Source: DATAVB01 sp036267955
GTDB lineage: Bacteria > Actinomycetota > Actinomycetes > Mycobacteriales > QHCD01
Reading direction: 5' to 3'
DNA: 64,000 nt
NCBI GenBank assembly: GCA_036267955.1
Contig: DATAVB010000004.1
Coordinates: 15,005 to 79,004 of the forward strand
Under the pieces are notes generated by a model. It was not told where the DNA came from. It saw only the letters and a list, made by a program, of their open reading frames with translations, and ran no database searches. This document shows, piece by piece, positions 42,415-51,523 of this stretch (positions within the stretch are counted from its first letter, which is position 1; each line of letters starts with the position of its first letter). Made by a program: the position numbers and the translations under genes.

Positions 42415-42769
42415 TGTCCATTTCCAGCGGACAGTCGAATAGAGCACGGCGGCAGGACGAATCCATGATCCTCTTGTGCACCGTCTCCGAGCCGCAGTCA
42501 CAAACCAGCCGATGTAACCAGACAGGTGCGTTTGGTAGCCATCGAAAAACGGCAAAAGAATGTGCCGCTGCCGAAATGCCGCCCGGCCCGACATTTCGGC
42601 AATGAAACCTACTCTCGCCTCTCACTGCGGCCATCTGGGCGATGCTCGTCGCACCGCTCGGCCGATAGCTGCCCTTTCCCGCCACAGGCGCTTCCCAGTG
42701 GGCTACCGTCCGCTGCAAAACCGGCAGAAAGGCGCGCCGGAAAGCTAATTTGTCGAGATGGAGTAAGAC
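42415..42769. other. Intergenic region before the DUF4397/sortase pair, with one hairpin
   Basis: These 355 bases hold no gene I can support. A perfect 10-bp stem (TGCCGAAATG at 42569-42578, CATTTCGGCA at 42592-42601, 13-base loop) is the only clear structure. It may end the SDR transcript or act as a regulatory site. A GGAGTAAG ribosome site ends the region. Confidence 0.45.
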
Positions 42770-43645
42770 ATGAGGTGGAAATCGGTCGGCGCCGGCACGG
42801 CACTCACTGTCGCCATGCTGGCGGCCGGAGTTCTCACCACCACGGCGGCGAATGCAGCTCCTGCCGCCGCGACCGGGCAGGTCACCATCGTGCACGGCGT
42901 CCGGGGGTTGCTGGCCGACGTGTGGGTCGACGGCAAACAGGCTCTGAGCTCCTTTTCACCGGAGCGGGTCACCGACCCGATCACTCTCCCGGCCGGCACA
43001 CACGAGGTCGATATCCGGCAGCACGGCATGCCGGCGGATTCCAAGCCGGTCGTGTCCGGCCGGCTGAAGGTCGACCCCGGGAGCCACCTCTCCGTCGCCG
43101 CCGGTCTCAAGGCCGACGGATCGCCCGTCCTGGAACAGTTCGACGACAATGCACTGCGCCCGCTGCTCGGCCACACCGCCACCGGATCGGCTGTGGTGGT
43201 GCGGAATCTCGCGGAGACGCCGAATGTGCGAGCTCTCATCGACAAGACGACGATCAATGTCCCGACCTCGCCGGGCGGAATTGCGCAGGCGGTACGGGTG
43301 GGCCCGCACACCCTCAGCCTGAGTTCCAGCGTCGACGCCAGTTCGGTGCTGCCGTCCGAGCAGGTCGTCACCCAGTCCGGCCGGGCCACCGTGCTGTACC
43401 TCATCGGGTCGGCCGACAATGCGAGCCTCGGCTGGCTCGCCGAGACCGTGCAGCCCGGTGTGACCGCTCAGAAGGCCGCGATTCCGCCGAAGAAGATCGA
43501 ATCCGGAAACAGCGGGCTCGCGTCGGCCGACGACGAGCGCGCGTCCCTGTCCGGCAGCGGGTTGAACGAGTCAGCAATCGCCGGAATCATCGGCGGCGCG
43601 CTGCTGCTGGGAATGGGTCTGTGGTTCCGACTGCGCCGTTCGTGA
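42770..43645 (+). CDS. Secreted DUF4397 domain protein with C-terminal membrane anchor
   Basis: The 291-residue protein has a signal peptide (VAMLAAGVLTTTAANAAPA, cut near residue 30). DUF4397 repeats follow (ATGQVTIVHGVRGLLADVWVDGKQAL...VDIRQHG and GSAVVVRNLAETPNVRALID). One C-terminal transmembrane helix (AIAGIIGGALLLGMGLWF) ends in RLRRS. It is probably held outside the membrane by that helix. The GTG of the class F sortase gene overlaps its stop, a pairing seen in other actinobacteria. No LPxTG-like motif is visible, so it may not be a sortase substrate. Confidence 0.85.
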   Translation: MRWKSVGAGTALTVAMLAAGVLTTTAANAAPAAATGQVTIVHGVRGLLADVWVDGKQALSSFSPERVTDPITLPAGTHEVDIRQHGMPADSKPVVSGRLKVDPGSHLSVAAGLKADGSPVLEQFDDNALRPLLGHTATGSAVVVRNLAETPNVRALIDKTTINVPTSPGGIAQAVRVGPHTLSLSSSVDASSVLPSEQVVTQSGRATVLYLIGSADNASLGWLAETVQPGVTAQKAAIPPKKIESGNSGLASADDERASLSGSGLNESAIAGIIGGALLLGMGLWFRLRRS

Positions 43646-44307
43646 AACGAATTTGGACGCTGGCCGCTGTGCTGGCCGTCATACCGATCGCGGGTTGTTC
43701 CGCGAAGAACGTGACGGTGGCGTCGGCCGCCGGTACGTCGACGGGCAGCCACGCGTCAGCGTCCGGACCATCGGGCACGCCGTCGTCCAGTCCGGCGCCG
43801 TTCAAGAACAAGCTGGGCACCCATCCGGCGAAGCTCAGCGACCTGCAGAAACTGGCCGCCCGCGCGCCGGTCAAACTGGTCATACCGGCGCTCGGCGTCA
43901 ACGCACCGATAAAGCCGGTCGGCACCGATCCGAAATCCGGGCAGCTGGAGCTTCCACCGAGTGTCGACAGTGTCGCGTGGTGGTCCTACGGCGCCCGGCC
44001 CGGCGACCGGACAGGCACGGTCGTGCTCGCCGCGCACGTTGACTACAACGGCAGGTACGGCCTGTTCTTCCACCTGCGCCAGCTGGCGCCGGGCGCGACG
44101 GCCACGGTCGTCACGGCAGACGGGTCGACGTACCGCTTCCGGGTCACGGCCAATCAGGAATTACCGAAACCGGCGCTGCCCGGCCAGGAGGTCTTCCGTA
44201 CCACCGGAAGTCCGCGGCTGGCCCTCGTGACGTGCGGCGGCGACTTCAACCCGGCCGCCAAGTCCTATCTGGACAACGTCATTGCCTATGCGGCGCCGAG
44301 CAGCTGA
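43642..44307 (+). CDS. Class F sortase
   Basis: The 221-residue protein has a lipoprotein-like N terminus (VIPIAGC), a low-complexity Ser/Gly/Pro stretch at 26-52 and a sortase domain. LVIPALGVNAPIKPVG, VVLAAHVDYNG with the catalytic His, and LALVTCGGDF with the nucleophile Cys are visible; a conserved Arg is expected further on but is not certain here. Class F sortases of actinobacteria remain poorly understood; some may not anchor proteins. GTG 43642 overlaps the DUF4397 stop. Confidence 0.9.
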   Translation: MKRIWTLAAVLAVIPIAGCSAKNVTVASAAGTSTGSHASASGPSGTPSSSPAPFKNKLGTHPAKLSDLQKLAARAPVKLVIPALGVNAPIKPVGTDPKSGQLELPPSVDSVAWWSYGARPGDRTGTVVLAAHVDYNGRYGLFFHLRQLAPGATATVVTADGSTYRFRVTANQELPKPALPGQEVFRTTGSPRLALVTCGGDFNPAAKSYLDNVIAYAAPSS

Positions 44308-44327
44308 GTCGCACCAGCCGACAGCGC

Positions 44328-45308
44328 TCAACCGGCGCGACGGGTCCGGGCAATTTCGACGGTGAAAGCCACCGCGGCAATCGCGACGAGCAGCCCGACG
44401 ACAATCAGAAGCAACCAGAGATTGCCGTGGCTCTTGTGCACCGGCGCGGCGGCCTTCGTGTGGATCGAGGCCTGTGCATTCACCTGCATCGCCGACACCG
44501 CCACGGTCACCGGCGTAGTGGTCGACGCGGCGGTGAAAACCAGCTGATACTGACCAGTCAGTTCGCGGCTGATCTGATCAGCCGCCATGGCCAGCGAATT
44601 CCCATCGGGCGCGCTGACGGCGGAGCCGCCGCTCTGCTGCGCGAGATCGGCGAGCGTCGAGGAACAGCCTGGGCCGATCTGCACGACGTCGAGTTGTTGA
44701 TTCTGCGGATCGAGCAGTGCTTTCAGCTGCTGCACGTCACCGGTCGGCTGCGGATGCTGGCAGGACGTGATCAGCACGTACGCCCGCCGGATGCCCAGGG
44801 GCGGGTCCAGAGTGGAACCGGAGATCTTGGCGGCCGCCGAGGGGCTGCGGTTCGTGGTGATGCCCGACAGCGTCCGCATGGTCGAATCCCGGGTGCCGGT
44901 CAGCCGAGTGCCATCGGCGTCGGCCAGCGTGCGCACGCTGGCCGTGTCCGGGAGGAGATGAACCAACTCGATCGACGTCGCCAGTTCGAGGCTGAGATCG
45001 GCCTGGCTCACCACCTGATCAGGCACGATCACGATCTGCATGCCGCGGTCGGCCAGTCGGGTGACTTTCGGTCGCAATGTTGAATCGCCCTGACGGACCT
45101 TGAAATCGGTGGCCGCGAGCGTCAGTTGGGACAGCGCGGGCGGAACCACCGCAACCATCCGAAGTGTGCCGGGCGTGGTCGAATCCACCGCGGTCAGGCG
45201 AAGCGCCGATTCCTGCGACGACGCCGGCCCACCCACGCCGGACCCAATCGCGACGGCCACCAGTGCCAGGACAGCGATTCGTTGTGCGGTGTGTGCCTTC
45301 GGCGACAC
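44328..45308 (-). CDS. Secreted, membrane-anchored protein (VWA-like)
   Basis: The 326-residue protein has an N-terminal signal (RIAVLALVAVAIGSGVGGPASS), an extracytoplasmic part of about 250 residues and a C-terminal transmembrane helix (LWLLLIVVGLLVAIAAVAF) with a basic tail. AYVLITSCQHPQPTGD, LDVVQIGPGCSSTLADLAQQSGGSAV and ISRELTGQYQLVFTA resemble a von Willebrand factor A-type core, but a clear MIDAS DxSxS is absent. It is convergent with the sortase gene and could act in the same envelope process. The start is GTG. Function is unknown. Confidence 0.65.
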   Translation of the reverse strand: MSPKAHTAQRIAVLALVAVAIGSGVGGPASSQESALRLTAVDSTTPGTLRMVAVVPPALSQLTLAATDFKVRQGDSTLRPKVTRLADRGMQIVIVPDQVVSQADLSLELATSIELVHLLPDTASVRTLADADGTRLTGTRDSTMRTLSGITTNRSPSAAAKISGSTLDPPLGIRRAYVLITSCQHPQPTGDVQQLKALLDPQNQQLDVVQIGPGCSSTLADLAQQSGGSAVSAPDGNSLAMAADQISRELTGQYQLVFTAASTTTPVTVAVSAMQVNAQASIHTKAAAPVHKSHGNLWLLLIVVGLLVAIAAVAFTVEIARTRRAG

Positions 45309-45493
45309 CGTCAGCCCCCAAACGCGACGGTTGGTCCGCTTACCATCGCCGTCAGGGGGCGTGTCCGCAACCTACTCAGGGAATTACCTCGGCGGGACTT
45401 TGACTAATCGCCCACCACCGCCCACGGCGCCGCTCGATTGACGCCCCGGTGTTGCTGCCGTGGTGCGCCGCTGCGTGCTGACATGCTGGAAAC

Positions 45494-46222
45494 GTGCACC
45501 CACCGAATGACCTGACCGAGCTCGCCGAGTTGGGCCCGTTCTTCGCGCTGGACCGGCACTCCCCCGACACCGCGCCGGCCGAGCCGTGGCGGTCCATGGC
45601 TGACCTGGTCGACGGCGATGCACTGACCGTACGGATCGCGGCCGTCCGGACCGCGCTCGCTGCGGCGGGCGGCCTCAGCCCCGAGTCGATCGAGCCTCGG
45701 GTAGCCGCCTCGATCGCCCACCTCGGCCTGGTCGCCCGGCTGATCTCGCCGGTGCTCGGGTTGGCGGTGTTGACCGGCGGCGTGCCGGAGGTCCAGCTGC
45801 GGCACATCCGCTGGCAGCCGGTCCTCGGCGGCCCGTTTCCGCTGTCGCTGCCCGTGGACGCCATTCCGCCCCGGCGATCCATCGACCCGATCGACATCGC
45901 CGCGACGATCAGCCGACGGGTATTGGCCGGACCCGTCGCCGCACTGGTCGAGGCGACCCGACAACGGTCGGTGTCCGTACACATCGTGTGGGGCAACGTG
46001 GCCTCGGCCGTCAACGGCGCCAGCACGATGATCGCCGCGGCTCGCCCGGCACTGGCCGCGGACGCACGAGTCATCGCCGACCGGTTGCTCGCCACGCCAC
46101 CGTTGCGCGGCACGGCGACGTCGGGTCCGGATGGCTTCCGCCGGCGCAGCTGTTGCCTGATCTACCGGGTCGCACCGAACGCGAACGGTCCGGTCTGCGG
46201 CGACTGCGTACTGACCCGCTGA
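45494..46222 (+). CDS. FhuF-like (2Fe-2S) ferric iron reductase protein
   Basis: The 242-residue protein ends with the FhuF cluster motif RRSCCLIYRV...CGDCVL, in which four cysteines hold a 2Fe-2S centre. The upstream body is Ala-rich and helical with VWGNVASAVNGASTMIAAARP, as in actinobacterial FhuF relatives. These proteins reduce ferric siderophores in the cytoplasm to release iron. The start is GTG. It stands alone here, with no siderophore importer in the window, though the EncFtn/encapsulin pair shows other iron handling. Confidence 0.8.
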   Translation: MHPPNDLTELAELGPFFALDRHSPDTAPAEPWRSMADLVDGDALTVRIAAVRTALAAAGGLSPESIEPRVAASIAHLGLVARLISPVLGLAVLTGGVPEVQLRHIRWQPVLGGPFPLSLPVDAIPPRRSIDPIDIAATISRRVLAGPVAALVEATRQRSVSVHIVWGNVASAVNGASTMIAAARPALAADARVIADRLLATPPLRGTATSGPDGFRRRSCCLIYRVAPNANGPVCGDCVLTR

Positions 46223-46233
46223 CCCCGATGGCG

Positions 46234-46890
46234 TTATGCAGATGCCGAATCGGGTGCCGGATCGGGTGCCGCGGTGTACGCGGCGATCGTGCGGTCTGCC
46301 ATGGAACCCGCGGCCTCCGGATCGATCCCGGCCGCCAGCTGCATCTCACACCAGCGCCGCCCGCTGAGCGTCACGAACTGCCTGGCCTCGGTCGAGACCA
46401 TCCAGGCCGCGGCCTCCGACGGGTCCATGGGCAGGCCGGTCGGGAGATGCAATCCCAGTCCGGACATCGCCAGCTCCCAGCCGATGCCCACGGCGCCCGG
46501 GCCGAATTCGGCCCACTTCGCGTCCACCGGCAGCAGGTGTTCGAGCTCGAACCGGGTCAGACTGGCCGACTCGGCGGTCAGTCTGACCTCGATCCAGCTG
46601 ACCGCTCCGTCGTATTCCCAGGTCGCGCCGAAGCTGTGCGGCGGATTGCAGCGTTCAATCGTCCCACCGGCATTTCCGTCGAGCTGGTAATGGCCGCCGA
46701 GTCGCAGCTCGCCGGAGACAGGCAGAAACCAACGTGAAATGCGGTCGGCATCGGTGCAGGCGTCCCAGAGGTCCGCCAGACCGGTCGGGTAGCTCTGGCT
46801 GACTGTCACAGTCCGGCCCTCGCCGGCCTCCAGCGCCCGATCGCCCACCTGGCGCCGTACCGCATTGATCTGCCCGATAACGTCGATCAT
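46234..46890 (-). CDS. SRPBCC/AHSA1-domain protein
   Basis: The 218-residue protein has the AHSA1 pattern: VTVSQSYPTGLADLWDACTDADRISRWFLPVSGELRLGGHYQLDGNAGGTIERCNPPHSFGATWEYDGAVSWIEVRL. A helical C-terminal region of about 70 residues follows. These folds bind hydrophobic ligands. The ATG lies two bases after the stop of an ArsR regulator gene. ArsR plus AHSA1 pairs are widespread and act as a sensor and effector unit, though the ligand is seldom known. Confidence 0.87.
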   Translation of the reverse strand: MIDVIGQINAVRRQVGDRALEAGEGRTVTVSQSYPTGLADLWDACTDADRISRWFLPVSGELRLGGHYQLDGNAGGTIERCNPPHSFGATWEYDGAVSWIEVRLTAESASLTRFELEHLLPVDAKWAEFGPGAVGIGWELAMSGLGLHLPTGLPMDPSEAAAWMVSTEARQFVTLSGRRWCEMQLAAGIDPEAAGSMADRTIAAYTAAPDPAPDSASA

Positions 46891-46892
46891 GA

Positions 46893-47243
46893 CTAGCTCC
46901 TCGTGTCGTGGGCCGCATCGCGGCGGGCCCGTATGCCCCGGGCAACCTCTGTCTCCAGTGCGTTCAGATGCGGCTTCCAGAAAGTCCTGAAGCGGTCCAG
47001 CCAGGCGTCGATATCCCGCATGGGCTCGTACCGCACGGCGTAGAGACGGCGCGTGCCTTCCGGCCGTACGGTCGCGAAACCGTTCTCCCGCAGGGCTTTC
47101 AGATGTTGGGAGACAGCCGGCTGGGTAATTCCGAATTCTTTCTGAATCACCGTGCACACCGCGCCGGAGGTCAGCTCGCCGTCCGCGAGCAATTCCAGGA
47201 TCCTGCGCCGGACCGGGTCGCCGAGTATGTCGAATGCGTGCAC
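46893..47243 (-). CDS. ArsR-family transcriptional regulator
   Basis: The 116-residue protein has the ArsR winged helix: FDILGDPVRRRILELLADGELTSGAVCTVIQKEFGITQPAVSQHLKALRENGFATVRPEGTRRLYAV. No metal-binding ELCVCD motif is present, so it probably does not sense arsenic. It starts at GTG, heads an operon with the SRPBCC gene and is divergent from a large MFS pump across 172 bases, which it may also control. Confidence 0.9.
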   Translation of the reverse strand: MHAFDILGDPVRRRILELLADGELTSGAVCTVIQKEFGITQPAVSQHLKALRENGFATVRPEGTRRLYAVRYEPMRDIDAWLDRFRTFWKPHLNALETEVARGIRARRDAAHDTRS

Positions 47244-47415
47244 TCGACCACAATATCACCCTGCACTTATATACGCCATGAACTAATAATGACGGGTCGT
47301 CGCGGACATCGACGCGCGCCGTGGCTCCGTCATACCGGCCGTCGGAGCCTCTACATTGGACAAACGCAGCACGTCGGGGACTGCGTCCACCTGTCCTGCG
47401 CAAGGAGTCGGATCG

Positions 47416-49449
47416 ATGAGTGTTACCGCAGTCGAGCCAGCAGCGTCGTCGTCGTTGACTCGCAGCCGAACCCAGACCAACCTCGTGTTTGTCACGATCC
47501 TGCTGGGAATGCTGCTCGCCGCGCTGGATCAGACGATCGTCTCGACCGCGCTGCCGACGATCGTGGCCGACCTTGGCGGCAGCGGCCACATGGCCTGGGT
47601 GGTCACCGCCTACCTGCTCGCCGAGACCGTCGCGACGGTACTGGTCGGAAAGTTCGGCGACATGTTCGGCCGGAAGATCATCTTCCAGCTCAGCGCGGTC
47701 GTCTTTGTCGGCGGGTCGGTGATCGCCGGCCTGTCCGGCAGCATGCTGATGCTGATCGTCGCGCGCGCCATCCAGGGAGTTGGCGGCGGCGGCTTGATGG
47801 TGACCGCGATGGCGCTCATCGCCGATGTGATCCCACTGCGCCAGCGGGGCAAATACCAGGGTGCGCTCGGCGCGGTCTTCGGTGTCACCACTGTGGTCGG
47901 CCCGACCCTCGGCGGCCTCTTCACTGACCACGCCTCCTGGCGTTGGTGTTTCTACGTCAACGTGCCGGTCGCCGTGGTGATGCTCGCGATGACGGCCAGC
48001 ACCATTCCCGCGGTCAAGACCGCATTGCGGCCGATCATCGATTACCTCGGCATCGCACTCGTCGCCCTCGGCTCCTGTGGACTGATCCTGGCCCTGGAAT
48101 GGGGCGGCAACGAATACCCGTGGAAATCGGCGACGATCATCGGACTGTTCGCCGGTTCGGTCGTGCTGCTCGCCGCGTTCGTCCTGGTCGAGCTCCGCGC
48201 CGACGAACCCGTGCTGCCCATGCACCTGTTCCGCAGCCCGGTATTCGCCGTCTGTTCGATCCTCAGCTTCATCGTCGGCTTCGCCATGCTCGGCGCGATG
48301 ACCTTCCTGCCGACCTACGTGCAATATGTCGACGGATCCTCCGCGACCATCTCCGGCGTCCGCACGCTCCCGCTCGTGGTCGGTCTGCTGGTGACCTCGA
48401 TGCTGTCCGGAATGGTGGTCAGCAAGACCGGCAAATACCGGATCTTTCCCATCGCCGGCACCGGGATCATGGCGGTCGGGCTCTTTCTCATGTCCACCAT
48501 GGACGCCTCCTCCGGGGTCTTTCTGGAATCGCTCTTCATGTTCGTGTTGGGGCTGGGAATCGGCTCGGCCATGCAGGTGCTCACGATCGTCGTGCAGAAC
48601 ACCGTCGCGTATCACGAACTCGGCTCGGCCACCTCGGGCGTGACCTTCTTCCGGACGCTGGGCAGCTCGTTCGGCACTGCCATCTTCGGCACCCTCTACA
48701 GCAGCCAGCTCGAGCCGAACCTCGCCAAGGCGCTCGGTCAGTCCCCCGGGGTCTCACCGGCCGTGGTCACCAATCCAAAACTCCTGCACGAACTGCCGGG
48801 CCGATCGATCGTGCATGTCGTCGGCGCCTACGCCGACACCATCGATTTCGTCTTCCGGTGGGCCGTGCCCGTCGCCGTCGCCGGTTTCATCGTCGCCTGG
48901 TTCCTCAAGCAGGTCCCGATGCGGGACAGCTCCCGGGCTGGCGCGGCGGACATGGGAGACGGCTTCGGGGCCCCGGACAATGCGGACGCCGACCGGCAAT
49001 TGGAGCTGGCCGTCTCCCGGGTGATGCGCAAGGTCGACCGGCCGCTCAAACTGCAGATCCTCGCCGACTCGGGCACCGCGCTGTCCCCGGGCCAGGCCTG
49101 GATGGTCAGCCAGGTCTATTGGCGGGGCCGCTATCAGGACCGGGTCTCGGTCGATTCGGTGGCGCGGGCGCACCGGATGCCCGGCGAGGTGCTGGAGCCG
49201 GCGTTCGACGGAGTCGTCCGGGCCGGCTACCTGGAGTTCGAGGGCGACCGGCTGGCGGTGACCCCGACCGGATTGGCGGAGATCGGCCGGCTCGCGGCCG
49301 CGTGGCGCTCCTGGCTCGACGGCCGCCTCGAGGATTGGACCTGCAGCGATCCGGCGGACCGGGAACGCCTCAGCCACGCCATCGACCACATCGCGGCACA
49401 GCTGCTGGAAGAGGAGCAGACCCGCACGGAGGAGAAGGTGCCCGTCTGA
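47416..49449 (+). CDS. MFS transporter (DHA2, 14-TM) fused to a C-terminal winged-helix-like domain
   Basis: The 677-residue protein has an N-terminal DHA2 pump of 14 helices with LDQTIVSTALPTIV, GKFGDMFGRKIIF and LGAVFGVTTVVGPTLGG. The membrane part ends at about residue 510 (FIVAWFLKQVPMR). The last 165 residues are soluble; LKLQILADSGTALSPGQAWMVSQVYWRG...VSVDSVARAHRMPGEVLEPAFDGVVRAGYLEFEGDRLAVTPTGLAEIGRL reads like a winged helix of the MarR or ArsR kind. This could sense substrate or DNA, but no function is proven. It has an AAGGAG site, and a strong hairpin follows. Confidence 0.88.
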   Translation: MSVTAVEPAASSSLTRSRTQTNLVFVTILLGMLLAALDQTIVSTALPTIVADLGGSGHMAWVVTAYLLAETVATVLVGKFGDMFGRKIIFQLSAVVFVGGSVIAGLSGSMLMLIVARAIQGVGGGGLMVTAMALIADVIPLRQRGKYQGALGAVFGVTTVVGPTLGGLFTDHASWRWCFYVNVPVAVVMLAMTASTIPAVKTALRPIIDYLGIALVALGSCGLILALEWGGNEYPWKSATIIGLFAGSVVLLAAFVLVELRADEPVLPMHLFRSPVFAVCSILSFIVGFAMLGAMTFLPTYVQYVDGSSATISGVRTLPLVVGLLVTSMLSGMVVSKTGKYRIFPIAGTGIMAVGLFLMSTMDASSGVFLESLFMFVLGLGIGSAMQVLTIVVQNTVAYHELGSATSGVTFFRTLGSSFGTAIFGTLYSSQLEPNLAKALGQSPGVSPAVVTNPKLLHELPGRSIVHVVGAYADTIDFVFRWAVPVAVAGFIVAWFLKQVPMRDSSRAGAADMGDGFGAPDNADADRQLELAVSRVMRKVDRPLKLQILADSGTALSPGQAWMVSQVYWRGRYQDRVSVDSVARAHRMPGEVLEPAFDGVVRAGYLEFEGDRLAVTPTGLAEIGRLAAAWRSWLDGRLEDWTCSDPADRERLSHAIDHIAAQLLEEEQTRTEEKVPV

Positions 49450-49460
49450 GCGCGCCAGAA

Positions 49461-49490
49461 GCTCGCGGGTGCCCTGAGGCACCCGCGAGC
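49461..49490. terminator. Perfect 13-bp hairpin terminator between convergent genes
   Basis: GCTCGCGGGTGCC (49461-49473) pairs exactly with GGCACCCGCGAGC (49478-49490) over a four-base loop CTGA. It follows the MFS stop by 11 bases and faces the end of the convergent propeller gene, so it can stop both transcripts. Confidence 0.85.
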
Positions 49491-49508
49491 GGTCCCTGTT
49501 TGGTTGCG

Positions 49509-50660
49509 TCAGGAAGCGGCGATTCCCTCTCCCCCAATGGCGCCGGGAACGGTAACGGATCCGATTTCGGTCAGCGATCCATTCCCGTTCACCCGGAACT
49601 CGTCCACAATCCCGTTTCCGCCGGTCTGGGCGTAGAGATACCGGCCATCAGAGGAGATCGTGGCGTCGACCGAGCCGGCGTCGGTGGTGGTGTTGCCGAG
49701 CGCGGTCAGCGTCCCAGCCCCGTTGATCCGGAAGCCGGACAGGCTGGCGCTGCCGGCATTCGAGACATAGACGGTCGAGCCGGTGCCGACAATCCAGCAA
49801 GTCGCCGCCTGGCCGGTGGCGACCCGATTAACCAGGCTGAGCCGGCCGGCCCGGTCTATCGAGAACGTCGCCACAGCGCTCGGGCCGGCCTCGGAGACGA
49901 CAACGCGGTTGTGCTGATCGAAGGCAACCGCGAACGGCACCGCGCCCGGGTCGGCGTTGACGACCGGCTTGGCCGACAACCCACCGAAGAGATCCACCCG
50001 GAAAACGTCGATGTCGCTGCCGTTCCCCTTGGTCGTGACGATGAGCTTCGAGCCGTCCGGGGTGAACGCAACCTGACCCGGAGTGCTGGTGAATTCGGGG
50101 GTCTGCTTCGGATCGAGGCCGAGATCGCGGTGCCAGGCCGGAATGCGCAGCAGGAATTCGCCGACCCGCCGGTAGCCCTGCACCGAGCCGCCGTCGCGGG
50201 CATTCAGCACATAAACGACGTCGCCGTGCACCGCCAGGCTGACCGGGAACGTGCCGCCCGAGGCGAGCACCTGCCGGCGTACCAACCGGTCGCCGTGGAC
50301 GGCGAACACGGTAACCGAATTGCTTCCCGCGTTGACGGCATAGAGCAGGCCGTGGGCCCGGTCGTACGCCAGCGAGCCCTGCGAGGCGAGGTGATCGACC
50401 ACCGATCCGTCCAGCACTCCCCCGAGTCCGCCGGTGCGATAGCTGCCGGCGCGGGACAGGGTGCCCTTCGACGAGCGGTCGTAGACGACGATCGAATTGC
50501 CGCTCGGGTTGTCGGTCTGGACGAATACCGGTGCGCCGCCGCGCTGGCCGGAATGGTGCGCGGGGTGCTGGGCCGGCGACGCCTGCGCAGTTCCGGCGAA
50601 CGCCGCCGCGGCGGCAAGAGCCAGGCCGCTGACGCCGGCGAGCCGAGCAGTGGTTTTCAT
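49509..50660 (-). CDS. Secreted beta-propeller protein (lactonase-like)
   Basis: The 383-residue protein has a Sec signal peptide (ARLAGVSGLALAAAAAFAGTAQASP) followed by repeated propeller blades such as GNSIVVYDRSSKGTLSRAG, GSDIDVFRVDLFGGLSA, SASLSGFRINGAGTLTALG and GIVDEFRVNGNGSLTEIG. These resemble the 6-phosphogluconolactonase/YVTN seven-blade fold. With no membrane anchor it is exported. A role in hydrolysing a lactone is possible but not shown. GAGGAG precedes the ATG, and the hairpin at 49461 follows. Confidence 0.85.
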   Translation of the reverse strand: MKTTARLAGVSGLALAAAAAFAGTAQASPAQHPAHHSGQRGGAPVFVQTDNPSGNSIVVYDRSSKGTLSRAGSYRTGGLGGVLDGSVVDHLASQGSLAYDRAHGLLYAVNAGSNSVTVFAVHGDRLVRRQVLASGGTFPVSLAVHGDVVYVLNARDGGSVQGYRRVGEFLLRIPAWHRDLGLDPKQTPEFTSTPGQVAFTPDGSKLIVTTKGNGSDIDVFRVDLFGGLSAKPVVNADPGAVPFAVAFDQHNRVVVSEAGPSAVATFSIDRAGRLSLVNRVATGQAATCWIVGTGSTVYVSNAGSASLSGFRINGAGTLTALGNTTTDAGSVDATISSDGRYLYAQTGGNGIVDEFRVNGNGSLTEIGSVTVPGAIGGEGIAAS

Positions 50661-50849
50661 GATTCTCCTCAAGGGCAGGGGCTTTGATGGTTGAAGGTCT
50701 GGCGTCACTCTTGCCCGCGATCCCGCCACTCCGACAGCCCTTCCCGGGTTCGTTTCGCATTTCGTAAGAGGTCTAACGGAAATCGGCGCGATCCGAAATG
50801 ACCGCTGCGGTGGCGGTCACAGCCGCAATGTCGGCTACATGGGGTACGA

Positions 50850-51506
50850 ATGACGCATGACACTCCAACACCTCTCGCGCGACTCCGCCCCGGCGAGCGT
50901 CTGATGGTCAGCCCCGAGCTCGAGCTGATCGACTGGCGGCGCCGGGTCAGCGAGCTTTATGCAGCCGTGCGCGCGGAGTCCGATCCCGAGCACGGCCATG
51001 CCCGCTGGCGGGCCGGCCGCGACGCGCTGTTCCGGTCCCACCCGCAGAGTCCGCTCCCGGACGGCGATCCGATGCGTAGGACGGGCATCCGATACTGGCC
51101 GTACGATGCCGGGCTGCGCTTCGAGCTGCCGCTGCTGCCCGCGCCGCCGCCCGAGCAGCTGACCGTTCCCACCGTCGAGGTGACGGTGACGCTGCAACGG
51201 GTCGGCCGGGTCGAGCTGCCGGCCCCGGTCGTCGCGACGCTCGACGTCTGGTGGATGCACGAATATTCCGGCGGCCTGTTCCTGCCGTTACGCGACGGCA
51301 CCGCCGGTGACACGAGCTACGGCGGCGGACGCTACCTCCTCGACACGGCCAAGGGCGCTGACCTCGGCGGCACCGCGCAGACGGTCGTGCTCGACTTCAA
51401 CTTTCTGTATCACCCGTCCTGTCGCTACAACAGCAGGTGGCAGTGTCCACTCGCGCCATCGGGAAACATCATCGCGGCAGCGGTCCGGGCCGGCGAGCAG
51501 CTCTGA
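50850..51506 (+). CDS. DUF1684 domain protein
   Basis: The 218-residue protein matches DUF1684: ELIDWRRRVSELYAAVRAE near the N terminus, ALFRSHPQSPL and the signature DFNFLYHPSCRYNSRWQCPLAPSGN at the C terminus. The invariant Asp-Phe-Asn and paired Cys in this signature suggest an enzyme, but none is characterised to my knowledge. It is cytoplasmic. The start is ATG without a strong ribosome site. It is convergent with the YcxB-like gene. Confidence 0.8.
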   Translation: MTHDTPTPLARLRPGERLMVSPELELIDWRRRVSELYAAVRAESDPEHGHARWRAGRDALFRSHPQSPLPDGDPMRRTGIRYWPYDAGLRFELPLLPAPPPEQLTVPTVEVTVTLQRVGRVELPAPVVATLDVWWMHEYSGGLFLPLRDGTAGDTSYGGGRYLLDTAKGADLGGTAQTVVLDFNFLYHPSCRYNSRWQCPLAPSGNIIAAAVRAGEQL

Positions 51507-51523
51507 CCGTCCCTTGTGGATGT

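Noticed and set aside
46234..48615. A 793-codon open frame on the minus strand running through the SRPBCC, ArsR and MFS genes
   Set aside because: Only the part from 46890 down is the real SRPBCC gene. The rest is antisense to the MFS gene, has a composition of His, Asp and Arg typical of shadow frames, and matches no family.
47943..50687. A 914-codon plus-strand open frame
   Set aside because: It is a shifted frame of the MFS gene followed by the antisense of the secreted propeller gene. Both real genes have clear domains and ribosome sites.
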